Positions 13,012-24,637 of a stretch of DNA of 64,000 nt are shown piece by piece; positions within the stretch are counted from its first letter, which is position 1; every line of letters begins with the position of its first letter. The notes beneath the pieces are model-generated. The model had not been told where the DNA came from. It made no database searches and worked only from the letters and a program-made list of their open reading frames with translations. The stretch is taken from positions 62,001 to 126,000 of the forward strand of contig MARA01000036.1 of the NCBI GenBank assembly GCA_001792895.1, given 5' to 3'. The position numbers were made by a program, and so were the translations under genes. Source of the stretch: Lentinus brumalis. Taxonomy: Eukaryota > Basidiomycota > Agaricomycetes > Polyporales > Polyporaceae.

Positions 13012-13027
13012 GAGAGGACCGGTGAGC
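13012..13027 (+). repeat. Left target-site duplication of the LINE
   Basis: GAGAGGACCGGTGAGC here is repeated exactly at 20182-20197, directly after the poly-A run. The 16-bp length is normal for target-primed reverse transcription. Confidence 0.95.
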
Positions 13028-13124
13028 ATCGCATCTTGACCTCGTACCACCATCTGCTTCCTTAGACGCTCGGCCGATCCCTTCCCTCGCCTTCCTCGCA
13101 GTCTAACTGCGCTTCCCACAGGTC

Positions 13125-15470
13125 ATGGCCGACCCCCCTGGGCGGTCCCACCGCCTACCCAGCCCGAGCCCGGATCGGTATGCCCCATACGATCCGTCAC
13201 CCGTGAACTCCGCCACCGGCGAGCCTGTTCGCACCGCGCACCGCGCCATCCGCCCGGGTACGAACCGCCTCCACTCTCCGTACCCCATCCTCATCGACCC
13301 CAACTCCATCCACTCGGACGACGGGACCCCAACACCTGAGGGCAGCGCCGACGACGTCGACGGCGTGCCCATGGACGAGACGGAGGACCCCCAGGCTACT
13401 CGTGAGTCGCCCGTCCCATCCATCGATTCGATACACCCCGGCACGGCGCTTCAAGGTGCCAGCGCCTCCATGCACGCTTCCCCCTCCCCGACCCCGGCTG
13501 AGACCCATCCGCTGATGCGGCCTCTCACGCCGGAGCGTACCTTCAACACGGTGACCCTCTCTCCGGAGGACATCGACGCGAGCGACGGCTGGAGGGGCGT
13601 CCTGCTCTCCTTCGCCCAGTCCGTGGACACCATCCGCGGCTTCCTCGCCAAAAACCGGGCCGCCTACGCGGCGGCCGCAACCACCTCCACCCGCGAGCTC
13701 CTGCTCCTCTCCATCCCGCTCGTGTTCGCGCTCGACGCGCTCAACGACACGGTCCTATCCACCCTCGACACAAGCGAGCACTTCGACTCGGTGTCCGGCC
13801 ATCAAGCACAGGCTCTACGCGCCCTCCAGGAGGAGAACGCCCGCCTTCGGGCAGCCCTCGACGGCGCGGCCCCGCCACCTCAAGCCCCAAGCACCCCCGC
13901 CCGCGAAGAAGCGGGCATGGACATCGACGACACGGTGGCGGGCCCCTTGCCCGCGCCAGTTCGCTGGCCGAGCACTCCGCCCCGTCCCGCGCCCAAGCGC
14001 CCGGAACCCATGGAGCGCACCGCGCTGTCCCGCTCTCCGCAACAAGCCCGGAAGCGGGGACGGCGCGACTCACCCCACCCGCTGCGCGCTGCGGCGCCGG
14101 TCACCATCGACATCTCGGACCTCGCGGAGCTCCGCCAGACCGCCGCTCGCGAGTACGGCTACGAGCCATCCCCGGCGGACATCATCAAGCTCCACGCAGC
14201 CCTCTTGGGCACCAACGCTGGACCGGCACCCCCGCGCAAGCTGTCCTTGGCCTCGCGTATCACTGACGCCCCTGCCCATGCACCGTCCGCACGCGGACGG
14301 TCGCGCTCCAGCAACAGGCGCAACACACCTACGGCCTGGCGCGGCACTACGCCGGCGCAGGCTGACCGGCTGGTGCGTGTGTCGTTCACCCCGAAGCTGG
14401 ACATCAAGGCGCGCCCCCACGAGGGGGTTCTCACCTCCACCATCAACACCCACTTCGAGCGCCAGCGCGCCGACGGCCTTCGGGCTACGTCGGCACGCTT
14501 CTCAACGCGCGCGGGCAACCTCACCGTCGTGCTGTCTGCCCCGCCGGACGACAACGCCATCGCCGTGGTGCGCCAGACCGCCGCCGGTCTCGCGCACCGC
14601 TCTCTTCCCTCCGTCGTCGCGTCGCGGTTCTCCTACCACATCTCGGTCGCCTTCCGGGCGGTCGAGTGCCGGGACGACACCGCGAACGCACGGAGCTCGT
14701 CGTGTCCGACGTCGCGGACGAAGCTCTCCCGTCGTGCCCCGAGTGGGACGACGTTCGCCCGTTCATCATCGCGGCCCGCTGGATCAAGCCGACTCCCAAG
14801 TACGCGGACACCAACACCCTCATCATCGACGTCACCGACGACGCCCAGGGCTCCCTCGCGCGTGTCGTGAAGGGGCGCCCCGTCATCTTCCGCAACGGCA
14901 CCTCTCGCGGCGAGATCATGGTCTCCAAGAAGACGGTCCCCCAGTGCGGATGCTGCTTCGCCTGGGGCCACCCCACCTCCCGCTGCAAGAAGGGCAACAC
15001 GGCGTGCGCCCACTGCGGCGGCAGCCACAACTCCCGCAACCACCTCAGCTACGCGCAGTGCTGCCAGGCGAGCGGCGCCCATGCCGCGGGCGCTGCGACA
15101 CCCCGCCGGTCTGCATCAACTGCGACCAGCTTCACGAGGCCACCGACGAGGCGTGCCCGTTCTATGGCGCGCGCTTCGACCAGGAGCGCATCCACGCCCT
15201 CTACCGCGATGTCCGCGACGCTCGCCGTCGCCTCGCCCCGGACACCCCAGCTCCTGCACGCTCTGCCCCGGCCCAACGCCTGCCTGCCACGGCGGCGGCG
15301 GCACCGGGCATCGTCTTCGTCAACAGCCGCGACGCGCAGCCTTCTGGCTCGGTCGGTGTCGTCGACTCCCAGGGAAACCGCCAGTACATCCCCGGCGCGT
15401 TTGACCGCCACAGCTCCGGCGGCAGCTCATCGCGCGCCGCCGGCAAGCGACCTCACATGATGGCAGACAG
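13125..15470 (+). pseudogene. LINE ORF1 (gag-like) with zinc knuckles, frame broken
   Basis: Starts at the ATG at 13125 after a short 5' UTR. The first 520 or so codons are Pro/Ser/Ala-rich with a basic stretch (KRGRRDSPH). The reading then moves to a second frame near 14690, where WDDVRPF and the first two knuckles lie: CGCCFAWGHPTSRC (C-X2-C-X4-H-X4-C) and CAHCGGSHNS. It moves to a third frame near 15085 with CINCDQLHEATDEAC. Overlapping open frames with no nonsense codon point to single-base indels. Family knowledge: ORF1 proteins bind LINE RNA and chaperone it. In the third frame there is no stop between ORF1 and ORF2 in this copy. Confidence 0.8.
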
Positions 15471-15573
15471 GTACGTTTCGGCCCAACGTCTGTCTGCCTC
15501 TTCTCACACGATGCGTCCCCCAGTGAGCTTGACACGGGCGGGAGGGCGGTCCATTCTCACGTTAATTGAATTT

Positions 15574-18500
15574 ATGATCACACCTGGCGAGCATTGTATC
15601 AATGTGGCGTTCTTTAATGTCAATCACTCTCCTGCGGTGGCTTCGGCCGCCCTGGACTTCTTCTCAGACAAAGTGGACGTTCTCTGCGTGCAGGAACCAT
15701 ACTACGGTATCATCAAAGTCACATCTGTGTCGGCGCGCTCTGCCCTCGGCCCGCATGAGCGCGTCGACGATGCTAACAACCTCCTAGGAACGCAGCACCA
15801 CCCAAATGGACGCTCGTCTCACCTCAGTACGCGGCCCGCGTCGTCGTGTACATCAACCGCTCCCGCTGGCCTCGAGCTGCAGCTCGCTTGGCGAGTGAAA
15901 TCAAACATCGCGATGCGATGCGCGTCGCGGTCTCCCTCCACCCTGGTGTCGCGACCATCGACATCCTCAATGTCTACAACGACACCGACAATGCCGCCGT
16001 CTCATACCTCCTATCGCAGCCCGACGCCCTGGCCGGCATCGACCTCTGCGGCGGAGACTTCAACACTCACGCTCTTCTGTGGGACTCCCGCCTCCGACCT
16101 GACCAGACGTCCTCTGCGGCACGCGTTCAGGAGGTCGTGGAGCTCTCCATGGCACTGGGGCACGTCCTCCTCTCTCCGGCCAACACGCCCACCCATTTCC
16201 ACACAACCTCACGCTCCGCCGCTCTGTCATTGACCTCGTCTTCGGGCCGGCCGGTGAAGACTTGGAAGTGGCCGTCCGCAGTCACTGGCGGCTCGGTTCC
16301 GACCACGCACCCCTCCTCGCCCGCGTTCCGTTCATGCGGGCAGCGGGCGAGCACACGGCCACCATCAGCCCTCGCAACAGCGAGCTCAACGCCGAGTTCG
16401 TCGAAGATGTGTTCTACGACATGATCTTCGTTCACCCGCCCGCATCGACTCTGTCGACGAGCTTGACCGCCGCGTCAACCGCCTCATGTCTGCCTTCGCC
16501 TGGGCTTGGAATGGCAACGCAGTGGTCCCGACATCTGCGACCGCTCTCGGCGCTGGTGGGACGGGTCCTGTACGTCTGCATCCCGGGCGTGGGCTGCCCT
16601 GGACGACGGTCCTACGCTCGCGACCGCAATATCGCCCGCTCATCTCTGCGCCGAGTCATACTCGACCACGCCACTGCCGAGGACACCGCAGCCTCTCTCC
16701 TGGCTCGCGAGCCATCCTGGCACCTCGCCTCACCGGACGCCCGCCGTGTAGCGCACGACGCGCTCTCCATCTTCCCCGATGACGCGGCCTCGTCTGCGAT
16801 GCTGCGACGCAGACCGCCATCCTCGACTTCTACACCGTCGCGCTTCGGGCCCGGGCAGCTGCCTCACGAGAGCGCTGCGCGACGCCCGACACCGCATGCG
16901 GTCCGCCGCCAAGGCCGCCAAACGCACATTCTTCGACGGCCAAATCGTCGAGGTTGCCGACACCCAGCGGCGCGTCTGGGACCTCATGTCCTGGACACGG
17001 CCGCGTCCGCTGCCAACCACTACCACCATCGTCGACCAGGGTCGCGCTGTCACCTCTGACGCGGAGCTCTTCGACGCTCTACACCGGAACTTCCACTCGG
17101 CTGTGGACCGGCCTGTCGACCACTCCATTCTCGACGAGCCTGCTGTCCCGCAGCCACCCACCCGCCCGTTCACCCCCTTCTCCCGCGCTGAACTCCTGGA
17201 TCAGCTCAAAACCGCGCCGAACTCCTCGCCCGGTGGCGACCATGTGCGCTGGATGCACATCCGCGCCCTCACCCGGCTCCCCGGCTTCAAGGACGATACC
17301 GGGGAGATCACGCACGACGTCACGGACGTGCTGCTCGAGCTCTTCAATGCCTGCCTGCGGCTGGGCACTGGCCGAGGCATTCAAGACGGCAGTCTCCGTC
17401 ATCATCCCCAAGCCGCACAAGCCCGACTACTCCCGCGTCAAGGCTTACCGGCCCATCGTCCTGCTCAGCTGCATCGGCAAGCTATGCGAGCGGATGCTGG
17501 CTGAACGCCTACACTTCGACTGCAACGCCCTGCAACTCCTTCACCCCAACCAGATGGGCGGCTGCAAACAACGGTCGACTGTCGACGCAGCTGTCGCACT
17601 CACGCACCACATCCGATCAGGCTGGAAGAACCGCCTCGTCACGGGCTGCCTGGCCTTTGACGTTGCGCAGTTCTTCCCTCGATGCAGCATGACATGCTCA
17701 TCCGCATTCTGGCACGCTACGGCTTTGCTGGAGCGTACCAGGACTTCTTCCGCTCCTACCTCCTCAACCGCTCCACTCGCTTCGTCTGGGGTACGCGCAC
17801 CTCAGAACGCACCTACGCGGCACCGGGCGTCGGCGCCGGCCAGGGCTCAGCGCTGTCTCCGGTATTGACCAACATCTATCTCTCCCCCGCGCTGCATGTC
17901 CTCTGTCCCGTCGAAGCGGACTCCCCGCCCCGCACACCCCTCACCTTCTATGTCGACGACGGACTGCTCGTCAGCACGGCTGCCACCACGGACGACGTCC
18001 ACAACCGCCTGCGCACGTCGTACCGCGGCTGCGTCGTGCAGCTCACCCGCCTCGGTCTTGTCATCGAGCATGACAAGACCGAGTACTGTCACTTCCCGCC
18101 GCCGAAGCCCCGCGCTGCGCCTCCCGACCACCCTCGCATGATCTGGTGGGCGCAGTATCAGTCCGCTGCGCCCCTTCAGCTCACCGACACCATCCGCTTG
18201 GACGCTCTTGCGGTCTGGCGGTACCTGGGCATCTTCTACGACCCGGCGCTGACCTTCACGGCGCACATCAAGCACTACGCACAGTCGGCCTTGAACACCG
18301 TCCGCGCCATGCTCTCGCTCGGCAACTCGGAGCGCGGCCTGTCTCCTCGGCAGAAGCGCCAGCTCTACATCTCCTGTGTGGTCCCACTTATGACCTACGG
18401 ATGCCAGGCGTGGTACCACACCCGCACCAAGGAGCGCATGAAGCCGCTCCGCCTCGCACACAACGCCGCCGCCCGGTGGATAACTGGAGCGTTCCGCACG

Positions 18501-20013
18501 TCGCCCGCAGGCGCACTGCAAGCGTTCGGTGGGCTCATGCCCATCGGCGACCAGATCCTCAAGCTCTGCAAGCGGTACTATGCCCGCATCACCACCCTTC
18601 CTCAATCACACCCCGTTGCCGCGCTCTATCTGGCCGTCCGCAGCGACGTGTCAGTCGACGGGGTCCCCATCCTCCCGCGCTTCCCTGTCCGCCTCACCGG
18701 TCCGGCTGCCTCCCTCCCTACGGCTCTCGCCGCCGCGGACATCAACACTGTCACGGAACGCTTTGACCTCTACGCACCGATCTGCCGCCCAGGCGAACGG
18801 CTCACAGACCGCGCTGACTTCGAGCAGCGCATCGTGATGCACCTCGACGCCCCGAAGAAAAAGAACTCGGACGAGCTCGAGGCCTGGGTCCGCACGTCCC
18901 TCACGCCGCGCATCGACGCCGCTCTGGCAGACGACACGGCCTACACATGCTTCACGGACGGCAGCGTCGACCGCGCGCACCGACAATCCGCCGCCGGCGT
19001 GCACATCTACCACCGCGGCCGCTTGCAGCACCGTCATGTGCGTCCCCAGGGCGATTGCCACAGCTACGACGCTGAGATGATCGCCCTCGGGTTCGCGTTC
19101 TCCATCTCAGCCCGCCACTGTGCGGGCGCCATCCACGTCTTCGGGGACAGCCGCTCGGCCCTGGAGACGATCTTCAAGACTACGGTGCACGGACAGCAGT
19201 CTGTCTCCGTACGCACCTGCACCATCCTCAACCAGTGGCTCGACGCGGCACCACAACACCGCGTGGAGCTGCACTGGATCCCATCCCACACCGGCATCCG
19301 CTGCAACGAACTCATCGACGAGGACGTCAAGGGTGCCGCGGCGGACGACGGCACCAGCCTCCGCTCCTACCTCTCTCTACGGGCCGCGGCGAAGGCAGAC
19401 GCGCTCGCGTCCTGGCGCACGGCCGCTCACATCGGCACGCCGCCACCGCACTCCCACCCACTGAACTGCCCTGCCCGGGCGGCGACTGCCCGAACTACAA
19501 GTACCGCCGCAAACGGGACGCGTACTGGGGCAGCTCGTGGCCGGACTCCGACGCGCTCCGCGTTGTCACCCACACGGGCAAGTTCCCGCTCACGCACTTC
19601 GAGGGTACTGCCCTGACCGCTCGCGCCATCCGCTTCCTCACCGGGCACGCACCCACGGGCGAATACCGCGTGCGATTCCACCCCGACAACCCGACCCACT
19701 GCCACTGCTGGGTGGGCGGGCTGCAGACACGCCTCCACATCGTCGAGGAGTGCAGCTGGTTCGACCTCACGTCCCCGGATCGCATCCCCTTCCGCCTCTT
19801 CACCGAGGCCCTCGACCCCTTCCCCCTGATCTCCCAATGGCTCCGCGCCTTCCCCGGCTCTTTCACCTTCGCGGTGTGCACGAAACGGACTACGACCCCC
19901 GCTGCGTCACCTGCAATCCTGCGACGTGGGACGCCGAGTCCCCGCGCTACGACTACGAACTCCAATTCGAGATGGTTCGCGAGAACCGTTCCTTCAATCA
20001 CGCCGGTGCTTGA
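15574..20013 (+). pseudogene. LINE ORF2: endonuclease, reverse transcriptase, RNase H; frame broken
   Basis: The likely start MITPGEH at 15574 leads into an AP-like endonuclease (CVQEPYYG, GGDFNTH, SVIDLVFGP, GSDHAPL about 16290). The reverse transcriptase spans about 17160-18200 with YRPIVLLS, AFDVAQFF, GAGQGSALSPVL and YVDD at 17949-17960. RNase H spans about 18945-19330 and keeps its acidic residues (CFTDGS, DAEMIAL, FGDSRSALE, and IPSHTGI..ELIDED). A Cys/His motif (HCHCWVGG..HIVEEC) lies near 19700. Coding passes through overlapping frames with switches near 15810, 16195, 16450-16800, 17360, 17680, 19480 and 19865. All catalytic motifs survive, so the lesions are frame breaks rather than loss of domains. 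Confidence 0.85.
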
Positions 20014-20148
20014 CGCACCCCGCCTAAGAGGGCGGCCACCGCCTCATCTCGCCGACGGCGCGAGGTCCCTTGTATACGCAAGCCTGGGATACTTCACAGC
20101 CCGTATACTAGTCCTGTACATGTGTATCGTCTGCGTCGCAATAGAACC

Positions 20149-20149
<1 letters not shown>

Positions 20150-20181
<32 letters not shown>
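20150..20181 (+). other. Poly-A tail of the LINE
   Basis: An uninterrupted run of 32 A, directly followed by the right target-site duplication. Confidence 0.95.
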
Positions 20182-20184
<3 letters not shown>

Positions 20185-20197
20185 AGGACCGGTGAGC
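20182..20197 (+). repeat. Right target-site duplication of the LINE
   Basis: Identical to 13012-13027 over 16 bases. Confidence 0.95.
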
Positions 20198-20760
20198 TCC
20201 CTGGTCGAGAATACCACCTGTAGATACTGTAAGTATCCTTACGTGGATCGCAATGTATAATTGCACTAGCTGACCCGAAATATACATGGTGGCCGCCACC
20301 CGCGCGTCCTTGACAGAGCCTGTCGCCGACTCCATGCGCGTCGGGAGAGCGCAGGATTTCCTCACCCGCTCGATGTGGTCGAGAGCAGGGCTGGAAGGAC
20401 GAACGAGCACTCTCTCCTGCCGTTTGTGGTGAACGTCGTCGACCGCGCTGGCAGTTACTGTGATCCGCGTCGCCCTCGTGTGAGAGCAACATCGAGACGG
20501 CTGACGGTTGCGCGTACATTCGGTACGATAGCGCCGATTCCCATGAGGAGCGGCACGGGTGGCATCCTTACTCAGACAGGACATCCGTGTACAAGGAATA
20601 GATAGCACGGAGACTTCTACAGAACATAAAAGCGGACGCAGGGTGCACTCGACATAGCAGAAGCGGCCGAAAACGAACGAGTTAAGCAGAAGTTGGGTTA
20701 CATACACAGTACACAGGCGATACAAGTACACGACCAGGCCACTTTGGATATCGACGCCAA
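20198..20760. other. Intergenic, nothing recognised
   Basis: About 560 bp between the LINE insertion site and the 3' end of the helical protein gene. Together with the sequence left of 13012 it forms the pre-insertion site. No gene or repeat seen. Confidence 0.45.
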
Positions 20761-22450
20761 TCAAATCTCCGCCTTCGTGACTCCATCAGAGTCGCAAAGA
20801 GTTTCTTCGTCTTCTACGTCGACGGAACCCTTCGCGTACTCCTCAAGGAGGAAGATCAGGGTCGTGTATAACCCCCGCGTATTCGCTACCTTCTTGGGGA
20901 AGAACTGTACATAGAGTTCGCCATCGTGAGTGTAATGCACTCCGAAGAACAATGCACGGGACATACCTTGTTGATCTTGATGTTCGGTTTGGCTGCGTAG
21001 CCCAACTGCTCGTTGAATGAATGAAGATCCTGCTTGAGCTGCGAAAGACATGTCACCTCCACCGCCGACATCTGCCAATGGCAATATCCCTGATTGGTAT
21101 CGAACTCACCGACTGCCAGATGTTCACGAAGGTGCTGATCTGCGATGAGAGCATCTCGACGTCCGACTTGGTGCTCTCAAGCGATAGCTTGTAGCCATGC
21201 AGAGCACTCATTCTCTTCGACAGGTCCTCCGCCTTCTTGCTGCACTTCTTCAGCTCTTGCCAATTTGACACCTTTCTTCTCGTGTAGCAGCGTGGAGAGT
21301 TTGGAACCGGAGTGCACGAGAGCCACCGCGGACGTCTTAGAGGTTCGTACGTTGCGTTTGAAAGTATGCTGTTCAGAAGTCCGTGATAGTCAGAAGATAT
21401 GTGAATAAGACTTACGACCGCCAGCGCGAAGGCCTCCGGAGAGAGCGTCACAATTGCAGCACCGACACCGAGAGCAGCTGTCGCGAATGAGGCGACGCAA
21501 GCTATGGCCATCTTCGTCGACTGCGTTCAGGGATGTCAGCGGCAGTGTCGTATACCTTCGTGTACTTGGTCCTTACCTCTTCAGAGATCCTGTAGATCGA
21601 AACGCGATGAGCGGACGAACATAGTGCGCCATGAGCGGGCAGAGGTGACACTTACTGCCGAAGGCGGACGTGCAGATCCCCAATGCGTAACTTAGTCCTG
21701 TTCAACTCCCGGTGGATTGGCTCCTCCGCCTTTTGAAGGACCTCGTCGATCTTGGCGACAAATAGGTGGACGTCGTCGGCCAGTTCACGGAACTCCTTCT
21801 TTGCCTTGTTTGCCTTCTCCTCCTTATTTTCAAGCATCTGTGGATCATTCAAACGGCCATCGAGAGTAGATTACTATGCGTCAAACGTACGGTGATGAAG
21901 TTCGCCAGTTCTTCCTTCAAGGCGGGATATTCGGACTCGTCGACATCTTGCAGCATCGTATTCGTAAACTCTGTTGCTTGTCAGGGGCGATACGACGCAT
22001 AAGCGGCGATACAAAACCCACGTCGCATGAATGCCGCAGCCTCGGTCGCGTTGTCGCGGCTAGTGTCCAGAATCTCGTGGAAAGCCTGCGGGTAGCTATG
22101 TGCGTTTCTTCAGCTATGCGCAATTGCGACCCACATACCTCATGAAGCTTGTCCCACTCCGGTGAAAGCTGGAGAACGGTATGATCGCAGCCGCGGAAAG
22201 CCTCCTTGTCGAAAGACTGGAGATCCCGGCGGATGCGCCGGAAGGCCTGTATGATATCCCGCACGGTGTGATTGAGGTCATGGATCGCAACCAGGGTCTG
22301 GTTCTTTACGGCGTCCGACTCTATAGCTTCCCTGAACTTGTCATGGGTGGCGTCGTTGTTGAGGTCGATCTCGCCTCCAAAGACTTGAAGAAGTAGTTCG
22401 GCAGAGCTCGCCTCTGTAAGCGTGGAGGATTTCGACGTCGTGGGGGACAT
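20761..22450 (-). CDS. Alpha-helical protein with central hydrophobic segment (paralogue 2)
   Basis: The ATG at 22448-22450 (MSPTTSKSSTL) opens exon 1, which runs to about 22140 and ends LSPEWDKLHE before GTATGT. Further blocks: a short exon ending AAAFMR (about 22025), TMLQDVDESEY (about 21950), ANKAKKEFRELADDVHLF (about 21800), a hydrophobic Ala/Gly/Val stretch (about 21510-21410), a helical segment (about 21300-21110) and the terminal LYTTLIFLLEEYAKG..DEET. The same blocks in the same order occur at 7869-9546. Mostly amphipathic helices around one hydrophobic hairpin, about 400 residues. No catalytic motif, no evident signal peptide. The resemblance to alpha-pore-forming proteins is structural guesswork. 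The exon boundaries between blocks are approximate. Confidence 0.72.
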
Positions 22451-23345
22451 GTTCGTAGTTAGATGCGCGGAGACCTGCTATCGGAAAGCTATGAGAGCTG
22501 CGAACCATTTATCTGGACGCTGCAGCCGGGTGAGTCGGGCTAATGGCAACCCGTCTCGTAAGGCTGTTCGTAAATGTGTTCGCAGAGATGTCAGAGAATT
22601 CGGCCACCACATTGTGTGGTGGACAGTGTCCACACTTCCATGCTTCCAGTGGCAGGCTGCGACACCAGGAGCGCCACCAACAAACCACAGAGGCGTCAAT
22701 GAGAAGTCCGCGCCGTCTTCTATGTCCGCATGTGCCGTATGAAGACCGTCAAACCGCCGATCGGCATCACTAACAGCGAGCGAGCTTTGGGACTACCCAA
22801 GGAGTCTGAATCGTATGGTGAATATAGCACTCAGGCGAATATGGGCATTGGGTTTGTACGAGGAAACCCGTACCGACTGTGGTACCAAAAAATGTGAGCG
22901 CGCCATCGTGGAGTGGTCGGCGCATCGATAGTCCGACGAAATAGTGTTGCGAACAGTGTCCTACGAAGTGCTTAATGAACAGCGACCTGCGGCACGAGGT
23001 GGAAGAGTGTGAGACTAGCCGCGCAGCTTTACGGGAGATACGGATCGGACGACCGCATGGACGTCGTCCACCCTATGACATGGTGGTTGGCCCGACCACA
23101 ATGCATTCCTTCTGTTCATCTGAAACATGCACGGCACATAACGGGGCTGCGAGGGTGAGAGAAAATAGCGTAATGTCCGTGTGTTCAAGCTACGGCGGAT
23201 GCGTCTAGAAGATATCATGCTCACATGAGGCACCGAGCAGGACTTGTGCCCTCTAACCATCCAGCCGCACGCGTACGGGGTATACTTACTTATACAGTTC
23301 GTCCCCCGCATATGCCCTGTCTCTGACAGAAGCGCTTCTCTAGCC
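22451..23345. other. Intergenic, nothing recognised
   Basis: About 0.9 kb between the start of the minus-strand helical gene and the plus-strand gene at 23346 (divergent promoters). The ORFs here are short and unlike any family. A TATAC-containing stretch near 23280 could be promoter sequence of the right-hand gene. Confidence 0.4.
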
Positions 23346-24637
23346 ATGTCTGACTTTCCGCCCCAAGTCTACGCCCTGAGCGCTGCCGCCCGAGAGCTCC
23401 GCCTCACGCTCCTCGACAACCAGGCCAAAGTCACTTGGATTGATGCCTGCTCCCATACGCATCTGCTCGAAGAATGGAAAGCCCTCCGCGAGGTAAGCGC
23501 AGCCGCCTAACTGAGAGCTCTAGTTTTCGAACGGTCCCCGTCCCTATGCAGGAGTACCGAAGGATGCTCGATGAGTCGGAGTCTGCAGCGACGAAACTCG
23601 CGACAGCAATAAACGGTGATTCGCAGCCGCTATACCACATACGACGCCGTGCTGACATGACACAACCCAGCATATGTCGCTCTCCAGGAGTATATGGACG
23701 ATCCGACGCTCCTTGACGACTTCATCGAGGAGTTAGAGGGATTGGACGAGGTAGGTAAATACCTGGACGCTTGGGAGACGGGCTGACACGTGTCTCGCAA
23801 ATCCGTCATGCAAGCGCAGACACTTTCGAACATGAACTTCAGCCAGGAAGACGACTTCAGGAGTCTCAGGTCGAGATTCGAGAAGCTCAGCACCGATATC
23901 AACCTCCTGCTCAGAGCTCATACCGCCCCTGTTGAGGACCAGACGAACGCGAGCAGAGAAGCGTTCACGAGGTCCCCGCAAGTGCCGGTATGGCCGTTCA
24001 AGTCGTTCGCAATCTATGCCATCGAGCTGATGAAGTGGTGGAAGGCAATGAACGCGATTGCCACTCAGTATCTCAGCCGATTCGTGTGGGGTCGAAGCGA
24101 CCACGTCGTGCATACGAATCCGACGAGGACGGGACCAATCCGTGGTACGCGACACAACAACAGCAGCACGTATATGAGGTGCTCACCGCATGTGGGGTCG
24201 ACCTAGCGGAAACCACGAATGCGACCGGGAAACCGCCCGGCGGCGCTGGTATTCAAGCGATGCCTGCAGTTCTGCAATTGATCGACAAGAACCTGGAGAC
24301 GCAGAGCAGTCTGAGTCGGGTAGCTCTTGTTGACATAAAGGACAAGGTGCGCTCACCGGCGGTCGGTAGTACGTGCCCAAAGGAGCTGATATACGAGATG
24401 CTCAGCTCGCGCATGAGATCCGGACATATCTCACAGCCCTCCGCAATTCGCGAAGCAATGCATCTCCGGTACGTCATTTGCCGCTCCTCGAACTTTTGAT
24501 GCGTTGCGAGCAATAGGACTTCACAGGAGACCCAGCTCGCGCTTCGCAATGCAACTCGAAGAGTCACTTCCTCGACCGGATCATGGAGGGAGAGAGCAAA
24601 CGCACTCACCGAAGGCTATGCGAAGGTCCCGAAGTGA
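23346..24637 (+). CDS. Uncharacterised helical protein, multi-exon
   Basis: The ATG at 23346 (MSDFPPQVYALSAAA) starts exon 1 (23346-23493). Exons 23552-23614 and 23671-23750 join in frame (EYRRMLDES, then YVALQEYMDDPTLLDDFIEE). Exon 4 from 23820 contains FSQEDDFRSLRSRFEKL. A further intron of about 90 nt, GTATGG to CTCAG (about 23990-24080), links to a basic patch KRPRRAYESDEDG, possibly a nuclear localisation signal, and then LQLIDKNLETQSSL. The 3' exons are uncertain. I favour RDAQLAHEIRTYLTAL plus a last exon from 24527 (ETQLALRNATRR) with TGA at 24635-24637; the alternative is a stop at 24499. Acidic and helix-rich throughout. No family recognised. Coiled-coil character recalls its neighbour but no sequence match was seen. 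Confidence 0.5.

Larger units (their letters stand above)
13028..20181 (+). mobile_element. Full-length non-LTR retrotransposon (Tad-like LINE)
   Basis: About 7.15 kb bounded by a perfect 16-bp direct repeat and ending in a poly-A tract. Order: 97-nt 5' UTR, ORF1 with Cys/His knuckles, AP-type endonuclease, reverse transcriptase, RNase H, a Cys/His motif near the C-terminus, and a 3' UTR of about 136 nt. This set, including RNase H, matches the Tad clade common in fungi (clade assignment is inference). No LTR or terminal inverted repeat is present. The insertion separates the two helical-protein paralogues. Frames are broken repeatedly, so the copy as given cannot encode its proteins, although the boundaries look young. 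Confidence 0.92.

Noticed and set aside
13028..20181. LTR retrotransposon as an alternative identity of the 13-20 kb element
   Set aside because: No long terminal repeats, integrase or protease; poly-A tail, AP-type endonuclease and target duplication fit a LINE.
23940..24000. Apparent frameshift in the gene starting at 23346
   Set aside because: A GTATGG..CTCAG intron of about 90 nt gives the frame change without any error, so no lesion is claimed.
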